64,000 bases of DNA, taken from the NCBI RefSeq assembly GCF_000002995.4, contig NW_025062478.1:9276001-9340000 (forward strand), in the 5' to 3' direction. The stretch comes from Brugia malayi. Lineage: Eukaryota; Nematoda; Chromadorea; Rhabditida; Onchocercidae. Both the position numbers and the translations under genes were made by a program. Of this stretch, positions 38,001 through 51,104 are shown piece after piece. The notes beneath the pieces were generated by a model. That model was not told the origin of the DNA. It saw only the letters and a program-made list of their open reading frames with translations, and made no database searches. Each line of letters begins with the position of its first letter. Positions within the stretch are counted from its first letter, which is position 1.

Positions 38001-40023
38001 AATACTATGGCTATTTAGGATGCTGATGAAGCACTTATCAAAGATGGGAAAAACAAAATCTTCCAACAATATCCCAAAACAACTACTTTAATTGGACGAC
38101 CAGTTTTGACAACGCTATATTATTCTTGTCTGTATCATTTTGATCTTCCCGTGGTACTTTAATTTTTGATAAAATCAAGCTTCAGTAAATTAAATTTTAA
38201 AAGTCACAACAATGCCAATTACTACTGACTGATTCATTGAAAAATGATAGAATAAGTGGAAGTTGATGTCGCAACTCTCATATGTCATCTGTAGCGATAT
38301 GTGAAACATTCAGCAATGATATTATATTACTTAAATTAGCTTTAAGTAAAGTCAAAAAAAGAAACTTTTGGAAAAACTTATGTTACTCATGGCGTTATAT
38401 TCATTTAGTGAACACAGTAATTAAGAGACTGTAGTAACCTATGAAGTGAAAATATTGCCGCACATATTTTTAAAATAAGCCATGTTGAAAAATTGGCCTA
38501 TGCTCTTGGCCATTATAATTTAAGAAACGATTGTCATTTTGAAGAATTATTTGGAATTAAATGTAATCAGTGGAAATTACTATGTAGAATGAGCGAGTGA
38601 GATAGGGAAGAAGTTTAGATTTTGTTCAAATTATATTTCCTTTCACTTAATGAAAGATTTAGGTACAGTTAGTAATATGTTTTCATTAACAATATGGAAA
38701 TTCCTACAAACAACTAGCAAAACAAATTCAATAATAATAATAATAAATTCGATAAATTAAATAATAACTAATTAAAGGTGTATTTTGCAGAATGCTTATG
38801 CTAGCCCATTATCCATCAAAGAATTCTTCAATATGACTGAAAAGCAATATGCATGGATGGCAATATCAGCGTTAACACGTTTGAAAAGGTTTAAATAATT
38901 TTTGTAATTATGATTTGTTGATTGATAAACATCAAAACGATTCTATTATAATTGTTACTAATACTTATGTAAGCTGAATATGATAATTTGTTTGAATTAA
39001 ATCTATATATAATTGATTATTTTATTATTAAAAATATTCAAAGTAATATATCTTATTTCTCACTGTAATACGGTATGATATACATTTGAAATTAATAATA
39101 AAAATTTGTTTTTTTTTTTCTTAATCTAATAATGTGAAGAGAATATAAAACTGAGAAATATTAGATAGGAAATATTATAGCATTTGCATAAAGTAAGTGC
39201 TATAAACATTCTAGATGGAATGATATCGAACGAGTGCTAATGAGTAAAAAATTATTGGGTGGTGTTAAAATTCAATGTCCTTTTGCTTGGCGCCATTTAT
39301 TTACTATAATTTCAAGTGATGAGCAACAGCCACCAAAAGAAGTATGAAAGCATTCCCGTTTATATTTCTTTTTTTTTCTTTTTTTCATTATACAAAAAAC
39401 TTTGTAGCAATATGAATTACTTGATTATGTGAAATATGAATTTATTAGGTTTTATTTTCCTTCTAATGAGATAAAATTGAATTTAGTTTTGGAAAAATAT
39501 AGTTTGCGAAAATAAAAAAACTACGAACTTATAAAGAATTTACTAAAAAATGAATTGAAATTTAAGATATGATTAATTATCTTTAAAATTTTTTCATCTA
39601 AATTTCTTTTGTTTGTAGATTTTGTGTAAGTTTTTGCGTGCTATTCCGGATATAAACGAACGTCAGTATCTTGCGAATCAATTTCCGGAAGCATCTGAAG
39701 TAATAATTGAATGTATGGTAGCGCAAAAAGATCGAATTGCACTGAATGAATTTCTAGCCAGGCTAACACCACATACTGTTGAATTTTATAAAGCACTCAA
39801 CGCTTTGAATAATGCTGTATGTATTGTATTTATTTAATTTACTTCAAGTTTTTTTTTTTAAATTCATATTTATATGTATAATTTATTTTGTTTATATAAG
39901 TGGATAAATTTTTACCGATTATATTAATGTAGAATTATAATATTTTAAGCTTATGATTGCATTTAATAGTCTTTTCAAAGTTTTAATTCAATCTTATTTT
40001 AGACAAATAGATGGAAAAATTAA
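35044..40023 (+). CDS. spe-39: SPE-39/VIPAS39 (VPS33B-interacting) vesicle trafficking protein, twelve exons
   Basis: Exons: 35044-35148, 35485-35612, 35823-35898, 36070-36240, 36572-36733, 37234-37370, 37749-37935, 38019-38150, 38791-38888, 39215-39341, 39619-39816, 40003-40023. All join in frame to 513 residues, close to worm and human family members. The N-terminal third is acidic and low-complexity (EDSYWNS near the start, as in the family). A Vps16-C-like helical region follows, with matches including DPEHTIRRLL, LLEAALESYDGNVI, ALNRTEEVAL, YIDLLERQIIIE, RPVLTTLYYSCLYH and KRWNDIERVL. The last exon has only six codons plus stop and gives the conserved end RWKN. Known role of the family: with VPS33 proteins it acts in late endosome and lysosome-related organelle traffic; in C. 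elegans it is needed for sperm membranous organelles. The donor after exon 8 could instead lie three bases later, adding a Val. Confidence 0.95.
37583..37634 (+). repeat. Intronic hairpin, about 20-bp stem
   Basis: Within the intron after SPE-39 exon 6. The left arm 37583-37603 and right arm 37613-37634 share CATAATGATTCA...TT as reverse complements, with one G-T wobble and one bulge, around a 9-base loop (AAAGAAATT). It is the most regular fold-back in this gene. Shorter than a typical pre-miRNA. Confidence 0.7.
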
Positions 40024-43000
40024 ATAAGTGATTTGATCGAGAAGGGCAAATGGCAAATTTGATGAAGTTGTTGTGCCGGTGAAAGTTTATTTTTGCTGTG
40101 AAATGTTACCGTTCTCTTTTTTTCTCTCTTAGAAATGATATTATTGGACTGATAATGCTGTGATTTAAACTTTTTTTTGAGATATTCGCTGTGATACGTT
40201 AATTTTCCTTCGAAACTTCTGAATGTTACTTAAATTATTAGATATATGTGATTTCTTTTCTGGATTGTGAAATTGTATGTTGAATCTGAATAGATTTTTT
40301 CGAACGAATTTTTAATGAATTTTAGATTTTGTAATAATAGTTGGTTGCTCATTAATATAATATTGCCATTTCTTTTTTTTTTTTTCTGTAATATTGAACA
40401 GTTACTTATATATTTTGATTCTTTTCAACAGTTATTTTGTTTTTATTTTTTGTTTTTTTTGTTTTTTTGAAATTAACTGTGATATGGTTTTATTCCACTG
40501 ATATTAAACTGTTTGATGAATTAATGTTAGTGAAATTATTATAATTCTAATGCCTAGTATAACTGATAGTTGTTTATTTATGTTCAATCATTCTCTTTGT
40601 TGAGTCGGATATTTATCAAAATTTATAGAAATATGATTGTTTATCGAATTTCAGCGAAGCAATAATCTGTAATTGTAACAATTAAATGTATTTATGCTCA
40701 GTTTTAATAACATTACAAATCAAATTAAATAAAATTTTATTCAAATTATCTTATACGAACAATGGATAATGCAATTCCTAAGATTAATTATTATTGTGAC
40801 CTTATGTGACATTTGATGGTCTTCGTGATCTTTTGATATAAATGTATAAAATATATATATATAGTTAAGATATGATAATAAATAATTACGATAAGAAGAT
40901 TTGCTAATATTCGAAAAATTCTAGGCAAATTATGTCATCAAAATTTTATCATTTCAAAAAAAAAAAAAAAAAATTCCCTTGTTTTAATTTGAAAATATCA
41001 AAGTCAGAAACAAAAAAAAAAGGCTAAATAAATTCTTTTTTTTTCTTTCTTGTATAGAAATAATTTTTCTTTTCATCTTTTTTGCTGAGCTATTTTAGAT
41101 TTAATTATATTTCACATTACAGATATAATATGTTGTAAAGTGAAAAATATAAAATATGAATTATAACATTTATTCATTTATAAAATTTGATATCAATTAA
41201 AATTTAATAAAAAGAAAATACACTCAGAACGATTAATTCTATTTTCTATTGTATATTTATTGATCAAAATTATCACATAAATTTGCATATGTAAAGTGAG
41301 AAGTAATTGTAAATGTTTATTAATGCTATAATCAGTTAGTCATTTTTCAACTTATCTCGAAAGCGGTTTATTCTTCTTTTCTTTTTTCTTGCAATTTTAT
41401 TAAAACATTTTTATATAATTTATGATTTTTTCCTAATTTAAAATTTTTTAGAAAAAAAAACTTTTATTTTTTAAATTTTTTATTATGTACATATGTATAT
41501 TTTTTTTAAAAATTTGTCATTAGATTTATTTAAAATATTCATTTTTTCAATTTTTAATTGATAATAAATAATTAGAAACAAAAAAGAAAAAACTCTGATA
41601 ATTATTTTCTATAGAAATATTTCCATTATATTTCGCTTTAAATTTTTTATTTTTAAATCCTAAATTCTTTTGTTTTTTTTTTTTTAATTTTTTGAGTTTT
41701 CTTTTTTAATTTGATTTGATAAAAAAAAAAAAAAAAAAAAAAATTAGTAAGATTAATAGTTATTGAATATTTGCGATAATAAAAAAATGTACCTTAAAAT
41801 TGCGCAATGATAGTTTATTTAATAATAAAAATAAAATATAATAAATTTAACAAAATGAGAAATTAATTTGAGTTTAATTGTTGCTATTATTAGATATCAC
41901 TTAAAGAGAAATAAAAGAAAAAAAGAAGTTAGTAAGAGATTTAAAATTTTTCTACAATAAATATTACATCTTCAATCATTTAATAAACCTTGATAACTTT
42001 TATTTAAAAAGCAATTTCAATTTTATTATTGATTATCAATTTAATGAAGAATCTTTTTCAACAATTTTTAATAATAAATTCTATTTAATGAGTAATTTCA
42101 ATCTTATTATTGATTTTTATCAATTTAATGAAGAATCTATGATGCATAATTTCTTCGAATAGTTAATTTTATTATTATTACTATTATTAAATTATTGTTA
42201 TTTGAGAAAGAATATAAAAGTATATATGTAGATATAAAAATAAGAACATTAAAGATAAAAAAAACAGTAACCACAATAAGCATCGATCAATTTTTGCGCA
42301 AAAAAATGGCATTCGAAAAACGATCAATCAATGAGAAAAATTTGCTTTTTTTTTTTTTGATAAAAATATCATTTTAAAATTTATCTTTTGTAAAAAAATT
42401 TTAACTTGAATTAATTGATTGATCAGTTATTTTATAAATATTAATCTGAATTAATAAATTGGTCGATCTTTTTATTCAATTTCAATTTAAATTGGTAGTA
42501 ATTGAAGAATTAAGTATAATGCTTTTATGGGAGGAATATTTTAAAGATTTCAAGCAATTGAATAAATTGCATTAAATTGGTGTAAACCTTGAAAAAATAA
42601 TTAGCAAATAATTAAATTAGTAATGAATGAAAATTATTTGAATTACATGGAAATAATTTAATGTTTAATTATTGGGAAATTTAATAAATGCTAAAAAAAA
42701 GAAATGAGATAATATTGATTTAGGATGAGTAGATTGTATAATATTACAGATAAAAAGTATAAATTTTGATTGATTAGGTACGTATAATTTTCACGTTTTT
42801 TTACGTTAATACTAATTATGCATTCACTTATTATAGTATGATTAAATATATCAAAATTTTTGAAAATTATATTTGTAATATTTTCTTTAGTAAAGCGACT
42901 AGACATATTTTAAAGTTTGAGAGAGTGAAAAAGACGTGGCTATGAATAAAAATAACTTATCAATTTTGATATGAATCAAGATGTTAAGATCTAGAATAAA

Positions 43001-43563
43001 TTTCACTAAGTAATAAATTAAATAACTAAATAAGTAAGTTAAATTAAATAACACGTACGTACTTTATGTAAACATGTTCTGTAATCACGTCTAGCAGTTT
43101 GATAACTGTTATCTTTATCTTCAAATATGATATCAGTAACAGAATAAAAACAATGAAAAAAAAAAAGAAACCGTGATCAAGGTAAACATTTCTAAAATTA
43201 GGCAAATGCAATTACACGCAACACGACGTAGCTACACGTAATGAAACTGGGTAGACGTGATTTCAAACAAAAAATAGGAGATGTGATTACAAACAGTAAA
43301 TTTATATGTATTCAAATTATTGCAAAAATAAAGTGTAAACTTTGAAAAAAAAAATCTTTTAGGAAGGAACAAAAAAAGAAAAAAAAAACGTAACCTCTAC
43401 TCGTATTTTCTTTTATTGAAGTAAACAGTACAAAATGTGTGTAATTGTAAACATTACTTAACTCATTTACATTTTATATAAACTATTAATGTAATTTTAA
43501 GTTTTCATTTATACCTATAAATAAGACATAAGTATATATTAATGATTAAGTGTATATTATTAA

Positions 43564-44278
43564 TACGTAAGTGTATATTAGCATGTTAATATATTTATGT
43601 GTATATTAATACGTAAGTGTATATTATCACGTTAATATATTTACGTATATATTAGTACGTAAGTGTATATTATCACGTTAATATATTTACGTATATATTA
43701 GTACGTAAGTGTATATTATCACGTTAATATATTTACGTATATATTAGTACGTAAGTGTATATTATCACGTTAATATATTTACGTATATATTAGTACGTAA
43801 GTGTATATTATCACGTTAATATATTTACGTATATATTAGTACGTAAGTGTATATTATCACGTTAATATATTTACGTATATATTAGTACGTAAGTGTATAT
43901 TATCACGTTAATATATTTACGTATATATTAGTACGTAAGTGTATATTATCACGTTAATATATTTACGTATATATTAGTACGTAAGTGTATATTATCACGT
44001 TAATATATTTACGTATATATTAGTACGTAAGTGTATATTATCACGTTAATATATTTACGTATATATTAGTACGTAAGTGTATATTATCACGTTAATATAT
44101 CTACGTATATATTAGTACGTAAGTGTATATTATCACGTTAATATATCTACGTATATATTAGTACGTAAGTGTATATTATCACGTTAATATATTTACGTAT
44201 ATATTAGTACGTAAGTGTATATTATCACGTTAATATATTTACGTATTTATTAGTACGTAAGTGTATATTAGCACGTAA
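43564..44278 (+). repeat. 46-bp minisatellite, about 15.5 copies, with internal dyads
   Basis: The unit reads TACGTAAGTGTATATTATCA then CGTTAATATATTTACGTATATATTAG, period 46. Central copies are near-identical; substitutions are few (TTTACG/CTACG near 44101 and 44147) and the end copies are degenerate. Each unit holds the fold-back TAATATAT-TTACGT-ATATATTA and a TACGTAA/TTACGTA pair, so each copy can form a hairpin. Confidence 0.97.
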
Positions 44279-45954
44279 ATTTGAAAAGAATTTGAATTGG
44301 TTGATAGAAAGCAGAAAGCATTGGAAAGTATTGGAGGAAGGGACGAAGAGCTATGAGCGAACCAAATTATTGTTTGTTGCCTGTAAAGCAGTTCAACGCG
44401 CTGTGCGCTGCTCTTCCTATTTTAGCATATCCGCGTGTTCTTTTTTTTTTTTCCTTTTTTGGATTTTATTTTTTGGATCTTTTTTTTAGTCTTTTTTTTC
44501 TGAGAGTTTTTTATTTTATTTTTTGTTGAATTTAATTCTTTGGGAGTAGTTTATGTCTGTTCGCATAATTTATCATTTACAATAATAATTGCTGCATGTA
44601 CTCTAAGTATTATTATTACTATTATTATTGTTATTAATATTATTATTAATATCATTACATTATTATTATTAATTATCATTATTATATTATTGTTATTATT
44701 ATTATTAGATAAGACAGAATTAATTCTTCAATTGTTTATGTAAAAAAAAAAAAGGAGAAAACGAAGTAATAGTCTTAAATTCCTTTATTAGTAATTTTTA
44801 CCAAATGATATTCTAGAAAAAAAAAAAAAAGAAAAATTATCAAATTGTTTTTCTTATATATTTCTTTCATTTTTTATTTCGTTTACTTTTTGTTACATAT
44901 ATGTTTCTTTCTTTCATTTTTTTTTTCAAATGAAAAAATTTGCATAATTATAAGATTTTTATGTAACATTCGAAAAAGCTTATGAATGAGTTACTATGAT
45001 TGATGTTGTTTTTTTCTTTTCTTTTTTCGAAGATTTATTGTTTTGTATGAAAGATTTTTCAAGTTTTTATTTAATTAATTTCTTTTTCCTCAGCAAAAAT
45101 TATTTATGAAAAGATTTTTCTTTTTTTTTTTTTTTTTTTGGAAAAAAATAATTTAATAACTTTTCTTGGAAAAAGGTTATTAAATTTGCATATGTCTTAA
45201 AACGATCAATCTTTGAAGAATTTTGAATAAACATTGTATTAAAATTTCCTGTAATTCTTTCTTTCTCAGATTTATAAAATCTTTTAGACAGATCTTTTTT
45301 AATACTAATTTTGCTATTATTCAGTTTTACTAATTTTGACTTTCTCCAATAACTATTTTTTCTTCGTTTTTTTTTTTTCCTCTAGAATTTATGAAATTTT
45401 AAAAATTTTAAAATGAATAACTTTATTCACATTACTGTTAATATATTATTTTTTTACGGTAATATTATCATCAAAATTGTATAAATTAAAATTTAAATTA
45501 GTAGAAATTTAAATAAATGAAAAGCATTAATAAAACTCACTGTTATCAATAATGAAAAATAATAATAAATAAGATAAATTCAACTGTATCAATTAATTGT
45601 CATATATCGCTAACTTGATGATAAAGTTTCTATTAGAAGATTTCAATATACATTTTACAAAATTATTATTATATAATATTACTATTATTATTATTTATTA
45701 TTATTGCAACAAATGATTTGTGTTATCTTTTTTTAATAAAATTTTTACACTTTTTTTTTGAAAAAAACTTTGTTGCATCAAAGTAACAATCATATCATCA
45801 ATTCATTTACTTTATTTAATTTATTCTTAATAATTAATATGTTAAATTTGATATGAAATTTGGCCAAACTTTCAACTTTTCCTATTTTCATACTAATATA
45901 TTATTGCTATAAATGTTTGAAATGATTTTTTTCTTTTTATTTTTTAAATTTTTG

Positions 45955-45967
45955 AAAAATTTTGCAG
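45955..45967 (+). promoter_or_regulatory. Likely trans-splice acceptor of the headcase gene
   Basis: GAAAAATTTTGCAG ends at 45967, eight bases before the ATG at 45976. The open frame continuing upstream through a TTT-rich stretch is a run-through and not a coding exon. Confidence 0.5.
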
Positions 45968-45975
45968 TAGTTTTG

Positions 45976-48900
45976 ATGGGTTCATCGAAGCGAGCAAATT
46001 CGATCAATTCTATCAAGGATATAAATCGTAAACCGGGTTGTCCGATACCATTATCATCCGGTTGCTTACGTGGTTTGTTTATCATATTTCATTAATTTAT
46101 TACTTTTGTTTAAGTAGAATTTATATTATTTACTTCTTTTAGTTAAATAATTTTATAGTATTTACTCCTTTTTTTTCTTAACCTTTTTTGTTAATTGATA
46201 ATGGAATATTTATCGCTTGAAAGGATAAAAATTATGTTAGCTTTATTTGGTTTATTTACTTATTTATTTATTTGCTAAGTAAATTTGTGATGTATATTTC
46301 TTAAAAAAGTTGTCAAAATTTTTTACTAATTAAGCCTAGATTTAAATAAATGAGTATATCATAATTTTTTATCATTTTCTTCTAATTTTAGTTTTTATCC
46401 TTTAATCTTTTAACTTTTTTCTGTTTGAATTTATTAGTAATCTAGAAAGAGAGAGAGAGAAAGATTTTTTAAATTAATTTCAGGATTTCCTTTGCCATCT
46501 TCATTGGAGGAAGGTATTAAAATGAAATGCAGTAATGAACAATGTATATATCAAGATCAGTTGATGCATTTGGAATGTTTTCATGCCTTAGAGGATAATC
46601 TTGTCAAAATTATGAGTAATATAGGTGAGATATGATAGTTATCAAATGAAGTATTATTATTTGAAAAGCTGAAACAATAATAAAAATTATTATTTGAAAA
46701 ATTGAAACAATAATAAAAACTATTGTATGAAAAGTTAAAATTTAAAAACAATAATAGATTAATTTGTTGAGATTACTATTATTCTTTTTTTTTTTTTTTT
46801 TTTTTCTGAGATGGAGCATTTTTTTTTGTTTTTTTGTTTTAAAAAATTTTCAGGATCAGCTCGTGGTTGGACTGATGCACAAAGACGATCTAATTTATGG
46901 GAAAAGAAAGGTTTATCATTAATTCAACGAAAATGTCGCTGTATTTGTGGTTTAGGACTTATGCGACTTGATCAAACAGCGATATTTTTAGGTTGAGTAA
47001 AAATTTTCGAATTTTAATTTTGATAAAAATTATTGGTCAGATAATTTGCATATGAATCTTTTATATATATATATGTAAATTTATATATTTTCACTAAATG
47101 CATCTTTTATTGTACCATCAAAATTATTACTAAAAAGGAAAACAAAAACTCTTCATTTCATGACTATACCATTTTATCATTTTTCATTTTACATTTGAGA
47201 AATACATCAAATCGGATTCTGCGAAATAAAATTTAGATTTAGTTTTAAAATTAGTTCACAGTTTATTTATCTCTTTTTTTTTTTTTTTTTGCTCTGAATC
47301 TATTTTTTATGATAAAGTTTTTACAAACATAAATATTAATTACGAACATATCATAAGAGCTGATTAATTAGGATATATGTCATCAGTAAATAATTATAAA
47401 TGATAATAATTTCTTTTAAAAAATATATATGCATTTCTGGTTATAATTTATGGATACAATAAATAATGCATTATTGATAAAATATAAAAACATTTTATTG
47501 ATACATTTTAATGATGAATCAAAAAATTTTCAATTATTTGCTTAAAAAAAAAAATTAAATTAATGTTTATTATAATTTATAGCAAATCGAAATGCAACTC
47601 AATTAATGACAACAACGCCAAAAAATAAAAAAGGAAGAAAAAATCTTCCAAAATTAAATTTTGGTTCAACAAATGCAGCAACAGTTCAAAATGATAAAAT
47701 TCGTACCAAAACTGGGATGTTAGTATCTATTAAAGTTTTATAAAGAAAATGCTAAAAAAGAAAAAAAAAAGCAAAAACAAAAAAGACAAAATATATAAAC
47801 AAATAATAACAAATTGAAATAGAAATAAACAAAATAAACAATAACAAATTGCTGAAATAGAAATAATTTTTTAATTAAATATGTAATAATTTTTAAATGA
47901 AATAAATAACTTTTTTTAGGAGAAAATAATTTTGTATTATTTTTAATAAGTTATAAAAGTATAAAATAAAAAAAGTTCTTAGTGTTTTTTGCTTTTTTCT
48001 TCTTTTTAATATAATAGTATTAAAATTATATTTTATTGTAATAAATTTATTCTTTTAAAAAATAAGAAATCGTTTTATTCTTTTTAGCAAGAAACGTAAC
48101 ATTTCATTTCGTTCAACATCACCAAGTAATGGCTTTATTTCAGTATCATCATCATTATCAAAATATAATAATGATAACGAGGTTTGTTATTTTGTTTTAT
48201 TTCATATCGGAAAAAAGAAAAAGAAAACATATCAAAATAAATAAAATCTCTCCTTCGATGTTTTTTTTTTTTTTTTTCCAACAAATAACTTTATTATTAT
48301 TTTAAACATTTAATTTTAGATCTTTTTTTGTTTTTGTTTTACTATGATTTAAAGCTTTTTTTTAGTTGTTTTATTTATTTATAAAATTAAAAAAAAATTT
48401 TTTTCCATCTGATATTTTTTTCTAACAATTGTTAATTTATTGTCACATTTTATTTCATTTTATTTTTTCTTTCTTTCTCTTTCTCTTTCTCTCTCTCTCT
48501 CTCTACAAATGTATATATTTTGTTACATTAGCATCGATCAACATCAATTCATAAGTCGAAATGTGATCCAGAAATAAGAAATACAAAAAGTGAATACGGT
48601 AGGTTCATTGTGTTTTTATCATTATTATAAGTAATTTAATGATAAGAAGAAAAAATTGATAAGAAGTCGAATTTTGAAATAAATTGTAAAATGAGAATTT
48701 TTAAATTATAAATTACATTTTCAATTACAAATTGAATACATTTCTATCTAATTCACCAGAATTTATAGCTTAATTTCTTTTTTATTTTTGTTTTTGTTTT
48801 CTTTTTTTCTAATCAATGATGAAAAAAAAAAGAATTCTTTATTTATAATTGTTAAGTACTAATGACAAATTGTTCATTAATTTTTATAAATTTTTAATTT

Positions 48901-51104
48901 TAAAGACTTATTATATACATATGACCTAATATTTCTATATTTTTGGTATAAAAGTTTTCTTTTTTTGTTGAAAAAAAAGAAACGAAAAGTATTTTAAATA
49001 TTTTTAGAGCTATCCTATTTTTATTGTTTATTATTTATTTATTTTATTTTATTTTTTTAAAGGATATACAGGAACGAAACCGGTTGTTACAGAAAGAAAA
49101 TCATTTATTTCGAAAAAATTCAATGGAAAAATTTCATATGCAGAAATTACAGTAATGAAGCAGACGAATAATGATTTTGTATTCAGTCAAAGTCAAGTAA
49201 ATTTTAATATTTCTTATTTTTTTTTTTGCTTTTACACTATTCGTTCTTTTTTCTTATTTTAAATATTAATTTTTTTATGCTAATTTTAAAATTAAAAAAA
49301 TAAAATTTCCATTTAAAATTTGCTGAATAATCTTTTACTCAAAATTTTATGAAATGTTTTTTTATAAAATAAAAAGAAAAAAACTAAAAAATTATGAAAT
49401 GATACCATGGAAAAAAGCAATCTATAATGAAAACATAAATTTACAATTGAAAAACAAATAAAAATAATTTTTTGAAATTTATTTTTATTACTAAATTGCT
49501 GATTGATTTATCAATATAAATTGTTTAATTTATAAATTCTGAGTTTGATGAAATATTATTTCCTACAACACTTATGATTTATAAAATAACAAATATTTTG
49601 TGAAATTTCTCTTTTTCAGCGGAAATATTTATTTTATTTGTTTGTTTGTTTGTTTTTCAGTTTCCTAAAGCTGAAGATATCGATGAAAATGGCATACGAA
49701 CATTACGTGAACCATTTACTGATTTACAACAAATACAAAAATTTAATACTTTACAAACTCGTCCACAACTTAATTCAGTGGATATTTCAACAAATACTTC
49801 AACCATTTCTCTACCATTTGAGGAGTTACAAAATTCGGTAAGCTATCAATTAAGAATTAAAGAATTAAAATTTAAAAAATGATAATAATAGCAAGAAAAA
49901 AAGAAGAGAAAAGAAAAAACATTTTGTAAAATTATGAAAATTTTTACAATATAATTCAAAATATGTATTAAATTATATTTTAATGATAATTTAAAAAGAA
50001 AAGAAACTGCAATAATACTTATTGTATATGAATATTTGTAGTATTATATTTTGCATTATTTTGTAATATATTTCCTAGAAAACTTAATAAAAAAAATAAT
50101 TTTTCTTTTCTTTCATTCTACTGGTAAACATAATTAATTTAATCAAAATAAATAATGATAAGATGATTAGTTTAAAAATTTTTAGAGTAATAAGTTTAAG
50201 TAAATTTCAGCTTCATTGTTCTCTCAGTAGTGATGATACATTTGAATCCAAGAGTTATTATCATACCGATACGGATTTCTTTAGTTTGTTCTCTGTTTTT
50301 TTGTCAAGAAAAAAAAAAGAATTTAATATTTTATGATTAATTTTTTTTTTATTTACTTTTACTAAAACTTTTCAAAACTTTAAAAGAAAAAAGAATTTTT
50401 CATTTTTTGTTTTTTAATCTTTCTTTGCAGTTAATCTAGCTGATTTATCGATGATATTACCATCACCACCTGAAACACCACCATATGGACCACTTTCATT
50501 TACAGATGATAATCAATTGTTAACACAAAAAGTACTATTTAAAATTTTAATTTCAGTTTCATATAAAAAGTACTGTTAAAAATTTAACTTTCATTTTCAT
50601 ATAAAAAGTACTTTTGAAAGTTTTAATTTCCTTATAAATGTTTAATTTTTCATATTATTTACATCCATTTTAACTATTACTATTATTTTTATCACTCAAT
50701 TTCTCTCCCACTTTTTGCTGGTTTGTTTTTTTTTTTTTTTTTTTTTTAAATAAAAAATTACAAATTCCAAAAGAAAAAAAAGATCCAATAAAATTATAGT
50801 TCCATGAATTGAAAATATAGAAATGTAATTTATACTGATTATTAACTGAATAATTAATATTGATTAATCTATTGCAAATGATTTTTTTTTGTTAATTTAA
50901 TCATTACTCATTTAACAATTTTATTGAAATAAATAAAAAGTTTTAAACTTTTCTAGGAAATTATATGAAAAAATTATATTTCAGAATGATATTCAACAAG
51001 ATGTTAATAATGAATCGATTGGTTATTACAGTCTTTTTTCTGGTTATTCATTTTGTCTTGGAGAAATTTTAATTGCAGAAAAATATCTTCCAGGATTGCT
51101 GTAA
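45976..51104 (+). CDS. Headcase (HECA) family protein, eleven exons
   Basis: Exons: 45976-46072, 46484-46624, 46854-46991, 47583-47718, 48088-48181, 48532-48598, 49063-49196, 49661-49837, 50211-50283, 50431-50531, 50985-51104; 425 residues. The N-terminal conserved region is cysteine-rich: CPIPLSSGC, then KMKCSNEQCIYQDQLMHLECF, then ARGWTDAQRRSNLWEKKGL and QRKCRCICGLG, the order seen in headcase proteins of flies and mammals. The middle is basic and Ser/Asn-rich and probably disordered; one exon contains KFNGKISYAEITVM. The C-terminal part has a proline cluster (LPSPPETPPYGPLSF) and ends GYYSLFSGYSF...LPGLL. Headcase is a cytoplasmic regulator of differentiation and growth in flies; its function here is inferred from family. 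For exon 9 the donor at 50284 (TTTA|GTTTGT) keeps phase; a competing donor eleven bases later leads to an early stop. Confidence 0.9.

Larger units (their letters stand above)
40024..45975. other. Spacer between SPE-39 and headcase genes
   Basis: About 6 kb, extremely AT-rich with many poly-A/T runs (for example 41719-41743). It contains the 46-bp minisatellite (separate entry) and, directly after it, a compositionally distinct segment at 44292-44440. A run of ATT trinucleotides lies at 44600-44710. No exon chain was found. Confidence 0.6.

Noticed and set aside
44540..44743. Hydrophobic plus frame of repeated Ile
   Set aside because: ATT microsatellite read in frame.
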